From positions 496,001 to 560,000 of the forward strand of contig NC_089462.1 of the NCBI RefSeq assembly GCF_029203305.1: 64,000 nucleotides of DNA, read 5' to 3'. The stretch comes from Yamadazyma tenuis (taxonomy: Eukaryota > Ascomycota > Pichiomycetes > Serinales > Debaryomycetaceae). Shown here in pieces: positions 9,387 to 19,700 of this stretch (position 1 is its first letter; each line of letters starts with the position of its first letter). Position numbers and translations under genes: made by a program. The notes beneath the pieces were generated by a model. The model was given only the letters and a program-made list of their open reading frames with translations. It had not been told where the DNA came from and made no database searches.

Positions 9387-12300
9387 CTAAACAAATAGTT
9401 TGATTGCAAAAAGGGAAAGGAAAACGTAAACCAGTACTGAAAGTTTTGAAGCCGCACCTTCATAAGTGGTGATAAGTGGAATGTTTGTGCCTGAAGTTGA
9501 CGAGGCAGCACTCGAACTTGAGCCTGAACTCTTTCCATTTTCACCACCATTAGTAGTGACTGTTATCAAACTCAGTCCAGTGACGGACGAGGAAGTAGAA
9601 GGTTGAGACGATGTAACTGTTGCAGTTGTAGAAGGAGCAGTGGTGGCAGGTTGTCCAGTTTGTCCAACACTAGTAGAAGAAGCAGTTTGTCCAACACTAG
9701 TAGAAGAAGCAGTTTGTCCAACACTAGTAGAAGAGGCAGTTTGTACAACGCCAGTGCCAGAACCAGTTTGTACAACGCCAGAGCTAGAACCAGTTTCCAC
9801 ATAAGATTTAATCGCTGGTACACTAGCACTTGAAGTAGAAACCCCTCCACTTGGAACCAAAGTTGGATATGAAGAACTTCCAGTTCTTGACTTCACATCA
9901 TCATTATCACTGGTTGTGGCTATTTCAATCAGCGATGACACTGCCGTTGAAACCTGAATCAGGTAAGATGTGATAAAGGAGGTGTTCTGGTATGGAGGAA
10001 CCAATGAAGAATATCTCAGCAGCGAATATCCGGACAGGGTACTGGGGACTTCTACTACAACCGTTTCAGTACCACCGGAAGAAGCTGGAAATTCGGTGGT
10101 GGTAGTAGTGTAGTCACCAGTCCATGTGCTAGTGATAGTAGTGACAGGAGTTGGAACTTCCACCACTACAGTTTCAGTACCTCCAGAAGTTGCAGTTTCG
10201 GTGATAGTAGTTGTGTAATCACCGGTCCATGTACTGGTAATGGTAGTGACAGGAGTTGGAACTTCTACCACTACAGTTTCGGTACCTCCAGAAGAAGCTG
10301 GAAATTCGGTAGTAGTGCTAGTGTAATCACCGGTCCATGTACTCGTAATAGTAGTGACAGGCGTTGGAACTTCAATAATTACAGTTTCAGTACCACCGGA
10401 AGAAGCAGGAAATTCGGTAACGGTCGTAGTGTAATCACCGGTCCATGTACTCGTAATAGTAGTGACAGGCGTTGGAACTTCAATAATTACAGTTTCAGTA
10501 CCACCGGAAGAAGCAGGAAATTCGGTAACGGTCGTAGTGTAATCACCGGTCCATGTACTCGTAATAGTAGTGACAGGAGTTGGAACTTCCACCACTACAG
10601 TTTCAGCACCACCAGAAGACGCTGGTAATTCGGTAACGGTCGTAGTGTAATCACCGGTCCATGTACTCGTAATAGTAGTGACAGGAGTTGGAACTTCCAC
10701 CACTACGGTTTCGGTACCACCGGAAGAAGCTGGAAATTCGGTAGTAGTAGTTGTGTAATCACCAGTCCATGTACTAGTAATAGTAGTGACAGGAGTTGGA
10801 ACCTCCACCACTACAGTTTCGGTACCTCCAGAAGTTGCAGTTTCGGTGATAGTGGTAGTGTAGTCACCGGTCCATGTACTAGTAATAGTAGTGACAGGCG
10901 TTGGAACTTCAACAATTACAGTGTCGGTACCACCTGAAGATGCGGCAAATTCTGTGGTTATTGATGTGAAGGATTCAGTCCAGGTACTAGTTACAGTAAT
11001 GACTGGGGTGACGGGCGTTGGAACTTCCACAATTACAGTTTCAGTACCACCGGAAGAATCTGGAAATTCGGTAGTAGTAGTTGTGTAATCACCAGTCCAT
11101 GTACTAGTAATAGTAGTGACAGGAGTTGGAACTTCCACCACTACAGTTTCGGTACCTCCAGAAGTTGCAGTTTCGGTGATAGTAGTTGTGTAATCACCAG
11201 TCCATGTACTGGTAATGGTAGTGACAGGCGTTGGAACTTCCACCACTACAGTTTCGGTACCACCGGAAGAATCTGGAAATTCGGTAGTAGTAGTTGTGTA
11301 ATCACCGGTCCATGTACTCGTAATAGTAGTGACAGGAGTTGGAACTTCCACCACTACAGTTTCGGTACCTCCAGAAGTAGCAGTCTCGGTGATAGTGGTA
11401 GTGTAGTCACCGGTCCATGTACTCGTAATAGTAGTGACAGGCGTTGGAACTTCCACCACTACAGTTTCGGTACCACCGGAAGAATCTGGAAATTCGGTAG
11501 AAGTAGTTGTGTAGTCACCGGTCCGTGTACTCGTAATAGTAGTGACAGGCGTTGGAACTTCAATAATTACAGTTTCAGTACCACCGGAAGAAGCAGGAAA
11601 TTCGGTAACGGTCATAGTGTAATCACCGGTCCATGTACTCGTAATAGTAGTGACAGGAGTTGGAACTTCCACCACTACAGTTTCAGTACCACCGGAAGAA
11701 GCAGGAAATTCGGTAACGGTCGTAGTGTAATCACCGGTCCATGTACTCGTAATAGTAGTGACAGGAGTTGGAACTTCCACCACTACGGTTTCGGTACCAC
11801 CGGAAGAAGCTGGAAATTCGGTAGTAGTAGTTGTGTAATCACCGGTCCATGTACTGGTAATAGTAGTGACAGGAGTTGGAACTTCAATAATTACAGTTTC
11901 AGTACCACCGGAAGAAGCAGGAAATTCGGTAACGGTCGTAGTGTAATCACCGGTCCATGTACTCGTAATAGTAGTGACAGGAGTTGGAACTTCCACCACT
12001 ACAGTTTCGGTACCTCCAGAAGTTGCAGTTTCGGTGATAGTGGTTGTGTAGTCACCGGTCCATGTACTCGTAATAGTAGTGACAGGAGTTGGAACTTCCA
12101 CCACTACAGTTTCAGTACCACCGGAAGAATCTGGAAATTCGGTAGTAGTAGTTGTGTAATCACCAGTCCATGTACTAGTAATAGTAGTGACAGGCGTTGG
12201 AACTTCCACCACTACAGTTTCAGTACCACCGGAAGAATCTGGAAATTCGGTAGTAGTAGTTGTGTAATCACCAGTCCATGTACTAGTAATAGTAGTGACA

Positions 12301-14774
12301 GGAGTTGGAACTTCCACCACTACAGTTTCGGTACCTCCAGAAGTTGCAGTTTCGGTGATAGTGGTTGTGTAGTCACCGGTCCATGTACTCGTAATAGTAG
12401 TGACAGGAGTTGGAACTTCCACCACTACAGTTTCGGTACCTCCAGAAGTTGCAGTTTCGGTGATAGTAGTTGTGTAATCACCGGTCCATGTACTCGTAAT
12501 AGTAGTGACAGGCGTTGGAACTTCCACCACTACAGTTTCGGTACCTCCAGAAGAAGCTGGAAATTCGGTAGTAGTGGTAGTGTAATCACCGGTCCATGTA
12601 CTCGTAATAGTAGTGACAGGCGTTGGAACTTCAATAATTACAGTTTCAGTACCACCGGAAGAAGCAGGAAATTCGGTAACGGTCGTAGTGTAATCACCGG
12701 TCCATGTACTCGTAATAGTAGTGACAGGAGTTGGAACTTCCACCACTACAGTTTCGGTACCACCGGAAGAAGCTGGAAATTCGGTAGTAGTAGTTGTGTA
12801 GTCACCGGTCCATGTACTTGTAATAGTAGTGACAGGAGTTGGAACTTCCACCACTACAGTTTCAGTACCACCGGAAGAATCTGGAAATTCGGTAGTAGTA
12901 GTTGTGTAATCACCGGTCCATGTACTGGTAATGGTAGTGACAGGCGTTGGAACTTCCACCACTACAGTTTCAGTACCTCCAGAAGTTGCAGTTTCGGTGA
13001 TAGTGGTAGTGTAGTCACCGGTCCATGTACTGGTAATGGTAGTGACAGGCGTTGGAACTTCCACCACTACAGTTTCGGTACCACCGGAAGAATCTGGAAA
13101 TTCGGTAGTAGTAGTTGTGTAATCACCGGTCCATGTACTGGTAATAGTAGTGACAGGAGTTGGAACTTCAATAATTACAGTTTCAGTACCACCGGAAGAA
13201 GCAGGAAATTCGGTAACGGTCGTAGTGTAATCACCGGTCCATGTACTCGTAATAGTAGTGACAGGAGTTGGAACTTCCACCACTACAGTTTCGGTACCTC
13301 CAGAAGTTGCAGTTTCGGTGATAGTGGTAGTGTAGTCACCGGTCCATGTACTCGTAATAGTAGTGACAGGCGTTGGAACTTCCACCACTACAGTTTCGGT
13401 ACCACCGGAAGAATCTGGAAATTCGGTAGTAGTAGTTGTGTAGTCACCGGTCCATGTACTCGTAATAGTAGTGACAGGCGTTGGAACTTCCACCACTACA
13501 GTTTCGGTACCTCCAGAAGTTGCAGTTTCGGTGATAGTGGTAGTGTAGTCACCGGTCCATGTACTCGTAATAGTAGTGACAGGCGTGGGTACTTCGATGA
13601 TCACTGTAGCAGTTCCGCCAGGAGTTGTGGTGTGAGTGACTGTGGTCGTCAGGAGGCCAGTCCAGGTTTGAGTAGTAGTGACTGTTGGAATAGGTACATC
13701 GACCTCAATGGTTTCAGTATTTCCTGCTGCAGTATTATATGGTAAAGTGGTAACCCTGGTAGTGGAACCTGTCCAGGTTTTGGTGGTCACAATAACTTCG
13801 TTACCATTGGAATCAGAACCAGATAAACTATATGCACTGTATGTGATGGCCTTTCCCCCGTTAATTTTGGTTCCCCCTGAACAAGTCATAGTATCTGTGA
13901 AAGTCACTTTTAATGTGCTCTTGGTATTGATAGTAGACAACCCATCCATGAACACCCTGTAACCCGCAGGTACATTAGTAAAACTTACCACATATCCACT
14001 AGTACTACATGTTCCAGTAAAGGTGAAGTCTTCGTATGATTTCACAGCAAGAAAGTCATTCCAATCATTGGTTATACCAACATGGTAAGAGGAACAGTCG
14101 AAATCATTGGTAGACACTTGGATACCAATCAGACCTGAAGTAATTCCGTTCGCACAGTATCCACCCAAAATATAAATTTGGTTTTTGTTGATGCTTGGGT
14201 TGGTTCTCACTTCGGTAAAAATGGTATTTGAAGCAGTATCCTGTTGAGAAACCGCCGTGAAAGTTTGGGTTAAAGCGGTATCGCCATCATAAAAGGTGGC
14301 TGTATTGGTCCCCGCTGAAAAACAAGTGGAATCAGTCAAGTCAACCGAAGCACCACCTAAACCGGAGTTGAAGGTGAATGGGAATGAAGCAGTTCCATAA
14401 ACATTGGTGGACGAAGTTACAGAACTAGACGCCACACATGAAATGGTTGAGTATGGAACAACCAATTCACCGGGGCCATAGGTACAAGTTGCATAGGTTG
14501 TTGAACCTACCTTCAAGTCAAAGGTGGAAGAAGAGTCTGTGAACTTAAACACACACTCCAAGGTCAAAGTGAAGGTATCTCCAGCGGTAACAGAGGCACC
14601 AGAGATGGCCCACCCAACCGTGGCCACCCAACTTGGACTCTCTGGTACTTGGGAGTAAGAACTAGAAGCTGACTGCCAAACAAGACTGTCGAAGGATGTA
14701 AAGATCCCAGTAACCAGTTTTGCAGCAATAAGCGTACAGAGAAAAAGAACGCTTGTGAGGACTTGGATCTGCAT
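9387..14774 (-). CDS. ALS-type agglutinin-like cell-wall adhesin with GPI anchor
   Basis: A 1795-aa cell-surface adhesin. Order: signal peptide (1-18); ALS N-terminal Ig-like adhesion domain (about 19-320) with eight mature Cys at 74, 97, 113, 151, 207, 227, 256 and 298; a Thr-rich stretch with the amyloid-like patch NEVIVTT (about 325-331) before TTLPYN; the tandem repeats 395-1575; a Ser/Thr stalk; and a C-terminal hydrophobic GPI signal (KLSVLVYVFLSLFAIKLFV). Matches to C. albicans Als proteins include TGIFTSFDSLVW, GDTFTLTLECVFKF (with the Lys that closes the peptide-binding cavity in Als3), DSTCFSAGTNTATF, HVGITNDWNDF and NVPAGYR. Als proteins mediate adhesion, aggregation and biofilm formation; function here is inferred. 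A TATATATA box is at about 14818-14825. The locus is flanked by housekeeping genes, so it looks chromosome-internal in this window. Repeat count may be affected by assembly collapse. Confidence 0.93.
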   Translation of the reverse strand: MQIQVLTSVLFLCTLIAAKLVTGIFTSFDSLVWQSASSSYSQVPESPSWVATVGWAISGASVTAGDTFTLTLECVFKFTDSSSTFDLKVGSTTYATCTYGPGELVVPYSTISCVASSSVTSSTNVYGTASFPFTFNSGLGGASVDLTDSTCFSAGTNTATFYDGDTALTQTFTAVSQQDTASNTIFTEVRTNPSINKNQIYILGGYCANGITSGLIGIQVSTNDFDCSSYHVGITNDWNDFLAVKSYEDFTFTGTCSTSGYVVSFTNVPAGYRVFMDGLSTINTKSTLKVTFTDTMTCSGGTKINGGKAITYSAYSLSGSDSNGNEVIVTTKTWTGSTTRVTTLPYNTAAGNTETIEVDVPIPTVTTTQTWTGLLTTTVTHTTTPGGTATVIIEVPTPVTTITSTWTGDYTTTITETATSGGTETVVVEVPTPVTTITSTWTGDYTTTTTEFPDSSGGTETVVVEVPTPVTTITSTWTGDYTTTITETATSGGTETVVVEVPTPVTTITSTWTGDYTTTVTEFPASSGGTETVIIEVPTPVTTITSTWTGDYTTTTTEFPDSSGGTETVVVEVPTPVTTITSTWTGDYTTTITETATSGGTETVVVEVPTPVTTITSTWTGDYTTTTTEFPDSSGGTETVVVEVPTPVTTITSTWTGDYTTTTTEFPASSGGTETVVVEVPTPVTTITSTWTGDYTTTVTEFPASSGGTETVIIEVPTPVTTITSTWTGDYTTTTTEFPASSGGTETVVVEVPTPVTTITSTWTGDYTTTITETATSGGTETVVVEVPTPVTTITSTWTGDYTTTITETATSGGTETVVVEVPTPVTTITSTWTGDYTTTTTEFPDSSGGTETVVVEVPTPVTTITSTWTGDYTTTTTEFPDSSGGTETVVVEVPTPVTTITSTWTGDYTTTITETATSGGTETVVVEVPTPVTTITSTWTGDYTTTVTEFPASSGGTETVIIEVPTPVTTITSTWTGDYTTTTTEFPASSGGTETVVVEVPTPVTTITSTWTGDYTTTVTEFPASSGGTETVVVEVPTPVTTITSTWTGDYTMTVTEFPASSGGTETVIIEVPTPVTTITSTRTGDYTTTSTEFPDSSGGTETVVVEVPTPVTTITSTWTGDYTTTITETATSGGTETVVVEVPTPVTTITSTWTGDYTTTTTEFPDSSGGTETVVVEVPTPVTTITSTWTGDYTTTITETATSGGTETVVVEVPTPVTTITSTWTGDYTTTTTEFPDSSGGTETVIVEVPTPVTPVITVTSTWTESFTSITTEFAASSGGTDTVIVEVPTPVTTITSTWTGDYTTTITETATSGGTETVVVEVPTPVTTITSTWTGDYTTTTTEFPASSGGTETVVVEVPTPVTTITSTWTGDYTTTVTELPASSGGAETVVVEVPTPVTTITSTWTGDYTTTVTEFPASSGGTETVIIEVPTPVTTITSTWTGDYTTTVTEFPASSGGTETVIIEVPTPVTTITSTWTGDYTSTTTEFPASSGGTETVVVEVPTPVTTITSTWTGDYTTTITETATSGGTETVVVEVPTPVTTITSTWTGDYTTTTTEFPASSGGTETVVVEVPSTLSGYSLLRYSSLVPPYQNTSFITSYLIQVSTAVSSLIEIATTSDNDDVKSRTGSSSYPTLVPSGGVSTSSASVPAIKSYVETGSSSGVVQTGSGTGVVQTASSTSVGQTASSTSVGQTASSTSVGQTGQPATTAPSTTATVTSSQPSTSSSVTGLSLITVTTNGGENGKSSGSSSSAASSTSGTNIPLITTYEGAASKLSVLVYVFLSLFAIKLFV
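9661..9795 (-). repeat. 27-bp tandem repeat in adhesin stalk
   Basis: Five consecutive 27-bp copies inside the C-terminal stalk of the adhesin gene (9661-9687, 9688-9714, 9715-9741, 9742-9768, 9769-9795). They encode 9-residue units of the type SSTSVGQTA and SGTGVVQT. The first three are almost identical and the last two diverge in the middle. Confidence 0.9.
10050..13592 (-). repeat. 33-unit in-frame tandem repeat of the ALS-like adhesin (105/108 bp)
   Basis: A 3543-bp array encoding 33 consecutive units, each beginning VPTPVT. Ten units are 35 residues (type A, core TTTITETATSGG), 22 are 36 residues (core TEFPDSSGG or TEFPASSGG, ending VVVE or VIIE), and one (unit 25 from the N-terminus) is a 39-residue divergent unit. 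The summed length (350 + 792 + 39 residues) equals the DNA span exactly. Copies are nearly identical at nucleotide level, which suggests recent unequal crossover or gene conversion. Each unit is Thr-rich, giving a heavily O-glycosylatable stalk. Confidence 0.97.
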
Positions 14775-14817
14775 CTATTGTTTGGTAGTTTTAGACTCTA
14801 AGTCAGGGACCTAAGAT

Positions 14818-14825
14818 TATATATA
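14818..14825 (-). promoter_or_regulatory. TATA box of the adhesin gene
   Basis: A TATATATA stretch on the minus strand about 45 bp upstream of the adhesin ATG. The match is clean but short; function is inferred from sequence and position only. Confidence 0.45.
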
Positions 14826-16215
14826 ACCATTTACCCTGCTGGAATATGGCTTTCTGGAAACTTAGTTTCGGGTTAGGAGCTTACTGTGCAAATGCATGTC
14901 AGAAAGATTTGCAAAAAAATAAATACAAAATAACTGCATAGTGACACTGAAAAAATACCGTTTCGGTTGACGGTTGAAAGGTGCATGCGTAATAATGGCT
15001 TCGCCTATGTTAAATCAAGCCTATGTCTCGTACTGGTAATAGATGATCAGCTTAGTGATGGTTTTCACTTATGCTGGACTAGTTAATATTAACAAGTTTT
15101 ATATTTTGTAAAATATTAACTGTTGAACGGATTCTGCATTGGAGCCTTGGACACTCGCTAGCACAGCAATACGAAATAACTCCTTTGTAAACAAAAGGTT
15201 AACATGAAATATGCATTCTCCCGCGGCTTCCAGAAGCCTGCAACAAAAAAAATATTTCTTTAACGAGTATAATGGATCAGCATCTTATGCATGTCCTGCA
15301 GTGGGGCAAACTTGAACTCAAGGTTTCAAGCGTTGCCAAGGGAATATGGCGTGGTCCTTATCTTCTGATTGGTGAGGTTTCCCAATAAAGATTTTGTCTA
15401 AACCTTAGAAAATTAAATTAGGAGCCCATTTGGAGTCTAATTGTGTAGGGACTGCGACACAGTTCAAGATGACTTCTGGTTCTACCAATGATCGCCAACC
15501 GAAACGGCCATGCATAATCTCAAAGCCGGACATCTGGGATTAGCAGAGCGCCGTGTTGCACAATACCTGGACTGTGGCAGATATAATTATCGTCATCAAC
15601 AGTAAAAACCGTAGGCACAAGGCTCAACTAGTTGACCCCAGATAGGAGAACCCCTATTGCCTTGAAGGAAATAGGCGCCAAAGCACATACACCAAACCTT
15701 AGTTAAGCGGATTTGCATTTACTAAAAAAAATCCCACAACATGAAAATCAGAGATTCTGGCCAGCGATGCGGCCCACCTCAACCTCAAACACCAATTTCA
15801 TGTAATTTCACCACCAACGACGATGGCTGGTGCGCAGTTTTTGCGGCCCGTGGAACTAGCAATCAGAGATTTGCCAGGCGTACATGTGAATGGTTTCAGG
15901 TTAATTATGGAAAACGCTTGTATCGCAGACCATAACTGTCCGAAAACCCATGAAAATTGGTAACTCTAAATCGCATATTGCCCTCTTTAGTGATGCGATC
16001 GCCTTTCTGCGGCGATAATTCCAAATGGTGTTTAAAATGGGTGATAAAAAATAAGGGTGAACAGGCCATAAAATGGTCTCACGATCCACATTTGAGAGTT
16101 TTAGGTACTTGAACCTTGGAGGTTCGGTGGTACTGTGAAATAAAATTGGTATTTTCAGAAATGAATATACGACAACTGTCATTGACCGCACCCTAAGCTC
16201 CGCGAGCCATGCTAT

Positions 16216-16645
16216 GAGGCGTGCGTTTGCCTCCTTTTCCACTATTCAGTTCATTTATCTATGCTGAAACTTGGTTTGTACTTTTGGGTATACGTATCAA
16301 AACTGTTCTAGTCATCCACAAAAACTCCTTCCACCGCCTCAACGTAGTCCCTCTATCCTAGAAGCATAATTCGAGGCGTGCGTGTGCTTTCATTGCCATA
16401 ATCCAGTTGATTGTCGATGATTTGCAGAGTAAAACTTACTTCGTATTTTTGGATATGCGTGTCAAAAAATCTCTAGTCATCCACAAAAACTCCTTCCACC
16501 GCCTCAAGCGTAGTCTCTCTACCCTCGAAGTATAATATGAGGCGTGCGTGTGCTTTCATTGCCATAATCCAGTTGATTGTCGATGATTTGCAGATTTAAA
16601 GTTGGTTTATACTTTTGGGTATACGCCTGAAAAGTGGTCTAGCCA
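16216..16645. repeat. Imperfect about 165-bp tandem repeat, 2.6 copies
   Basis: Three successive units start with GAGGCGTGCG at 16216, 16373 and 16539; the third is truncated. A 56-bp segment is identical between units 2 and 3 (16373-16428 and 16539-16594). A segment of about 35 bp starting CTAGTCATCCACAAAAACTC is identical between units 1 and 2 (from 16308 and 16473), with a degenerate copy at 16639. The element TTTTGGGTATACG recurs in units 1 and 3. The array ends about 150 bp before the TSC11 start, so it lies in or next to that promoter. Confidence 0.88.
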
Positions 16646-16796
16646 GCCCAATAGCCACCTCTTCACCTCAAACCTATTCCCGTCATCTCCGGCAGATCCT
16701 TTACAACCTGCCTTACCCCCTCCGTTTCTTTTCGCTTACCTGCATGGGTTTTGCAACTATCTCCGTCCAGCGCGCACTTTATTTTACTCTACAACC

Positions 16797-19700
16797 ATGG
16801 ATAACCGCATACGATCAATATCAATTTCCAGTCTTAAACACGATCCCGAAGATGTCCCGCTTGTGGAATCAGGTCGCTCGCCGTCCTGGCTCTTGAGCGA
16901 AACCCTACAAAACTTCTCCATCAAAGATAAAGATGCTCCCGATAACTTCAACCAAATCATCATCGATAACAGTAACAGACTTGTCGAATTGTTTACACAA
17001 TATCCCAGCATCAAGGACGACTTGATGCTCCAAACAATCATCAACAAGATCAATTTCATGTTCTATAGCGATGTGCCGCAAATCAAGGCCTGTGGATACA
17101 AGATCTTGAAGTACTGTATTGCCAACGAAGACTCCCTATACATATTGGTGCAAAACAGAATTCTTATTTATTTGATCATTACCCTCTCCACCGACCTGTC
17201 GTCGGACTTGGAAAAGATATACGCCATCAAGTTGATATACAGGTTTTTGGAGGTGGAAAAAGGCTCCAGTTATTTGTCAATGGGGGTTATCAAGGCCCTA
17301 ATGCATTTGCTCGATGACGATTTGTTCATCATCAGCAACGATCTCAAGCATTTGATCATGGAACTCATGTTGGAGGTGTCAGTGCAAAACCCCCAGCTCA
17401 TCTTTCATGCTGGGGGATTCAACGTACTTATTCGGATCTTGAGCAGCAGCTCTAATATTGTCATTCTGATGAATTGTTTGATTATCATCATCAAGTTGCT
17501 CGAAATCGACGAGTTCAGGCAGTTTTTCCGGAACGGTTATAATCTCAACAGCTTACTCTCGTTATTCGATGAAGAGCTGTTGGGACAGGCTACTCGGCAG
17601 AAGATCCAAAAATTCCAGAAGGTCTCATTTTTGTTGACGATATTCTTAAAAAACTGGAATGGGTTGATCTGTTGCTCTTTGAATAACTTCCAGGTACTAG
17701 GAAACCTCATCAACCATTTGGACGGTACAGATACCAAGTTGAAAGAGTTTGTGCTCGATATTTTGTTGGATGTCTTGGGTGTGAAATCGCTTCTGTGGTT
17801 GAAGAATTCGGCCATAGGCGAACTTCTTGTGAAATTCAATCCCAAGGCGACCTTCATCTATGATTCTTCTGAAGATGACTCAAATGAAAGTGACACCCAT
17901 ATAATTGCCCATTATATGAACCATTACAAAGGTTTGTTAACATTTGTTCTCATCAAACTAAACTTAGTCGAGCGTTTGATAACAAACTTGGACACTGCCC
18001 TTAATGACAAGGTAATTTTACTTTTGTCTAACTTGTTCAAGTTCAGCAAGATGTACCTTCCCCCAGATTTGAATTTGGACTTTTCAAACAAAATCACCCT
18101 CAACTCGTTGATTAAAATCAGCAATTACAACTTGAACTCCGATTATCAAAACACCAGAATTCCAGCAAAAATGTTAAACTTAACCCCTTGTATTCCTAAA
18201 GTCGAAGAAGCAGACTTTAAGGGTATCATTAATGGTACAAAGGTATTGACAATAAAAGAATTTGGGAGTTGGGACTGGGACTTGATTCTTTTAGTGTTTG
18301 AAGGACCCATGACTAACGAAAAAAAGTTTGTGGACATCATGGATAAGCAACCCAAATTTTTCAAACGTCTATTGAGTTTCTACAGACCTTTCAAGTTCCG
18401 GTTTTGCAACTTGACAATAAAAACAAAAGATCACAGAAAAATCTTGTTGGTTGGTACCTTAATCTTTGAAATTTTGACAAGGTTCTCGAATGGATTAAAG
18501 TATCTTTACAAAAACAAGATCATGATTCAAATTTCTGAGATCTTTGCCCAAATCGACCCTTTAAGTGGGATTGTAGCGAGAAACCCAATATTAAGCGAGA
18601 AGAACTTATTGCAAACATTAAACATAGGATACTTGAAGTTCGTGGGTAAACTCAGTGAATCTGAGAATGGCCTTAAATTACTTAATCAGTGGCAGTTCTT
18701 CCAGATTATTGATAATATCATCGAAACTAGTGCAGAATCTAAGGCCAACAATTTCTTTGTTTCGTCATTGTTTAGATACTTGAAATTTGACACATACGTG
18801 ACGAAGAACTTGGTGTTCAAAGTGTTAGCTGTGTCCAATCGGCAACTCAAGATGAAAGTTATTGAGTTTCTTCCGACTTATAACTTGGGCACTTCCGCCA
18901 CTTTGAAGCTTATATGTTTCAATATGTACCAGAAGGAATTTTCAGAGAGTCTAGTTAACTACCTTTATGAGTTTTATTCAAAGGATAAGGACTCGAACAT
19001 ATTAAGGCTGACATTAAAGTTCAACCCATCTATCTCCATACTCTCCAAATTTCCCAAAGGAGAGGCATTGCTCAACGAATTTCTATTAATTCCAGAAGGG
19101 TTTACATATTTATCCAAATTCGACTACGTCAACACCCACTTCAACTCATGGCTTAATGACAAGCAATCGTTCAAAATTGTCCAGTTTTATGAATATAAGT
19201 TGAATAAGAAGATGCTCCCTTATTTCAATGTCATTGAACCAGTGGAATACAAATTCTTCTTGAAAAACTTGTTGGACACCAGAGAAGGGTTGAACTTCTT
19301 CCAGTCGTATAACTTTGAAACAAACTTCATTGAAGAATTCACGAAGCTGATTCAGACATGTCTTGACAGAGTCCTTAGGAAGGACACGTTAACTGATACC
19401 GAACTTAGAGAGTTGAAGCAAAACTTATGGATTCTCGGGGAGATAAACACCTCCAATTTTGGTATTCAGTTAATCCCATGGGAGTTTTTCGAAAACTTTG
19501 TTGAATCGTTCATTAAGTGTGATAACTGGGTCATCAAAGGGATGTTGTTTTATCAGATTGGAATGCTTTCGTTGAATAGTGAAGGAATCGAAGTTTTGGA
19601 TGAATCCAACTGGGTCATTAAGTACAATAAGTTCAACAAATTTGCCAACTTCAGCTACCCCAAAGACTTAAGCTTGAACCTCTTTAACAACACATTCACA

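Larger units (their letters stand above)
14775..16796. other. Divergent intergenic region between the adhesin gene and TSC11
   Basis: About 2 kb with promoters in both directions. No gene is supported; the ORFs present are short and featureless. It contains a 12-bp element CCGTTTCGGTTG at 14958-14969 whose exact reverse complement is at 15496-15507, a small hairpin GGCTTC/GAAGCC at 15225-15238, and about 165-bp tandem repeats at 16216-16645 (listed separately). The last 150 bp before the TSC11 ATG are C/T-rich on the + strand, as in many yeast 5' leaders. Confidence 0.6.

Noticed and set aside
9572..13962. Several long ORFs antisense or frame-shifted to the adhesin repeats
   Set aside because: They are products of the repeated, Thr-rich coding sequence read in other frames; they lack starts, domains and independent promoters.
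16602..16796. N-terminal extension of TSC11 from the upstream ATG
   Set aside because: Would translate a C/T-rich leader overlapping the tandem repeats; the downstream ATG begins the plausible protein.
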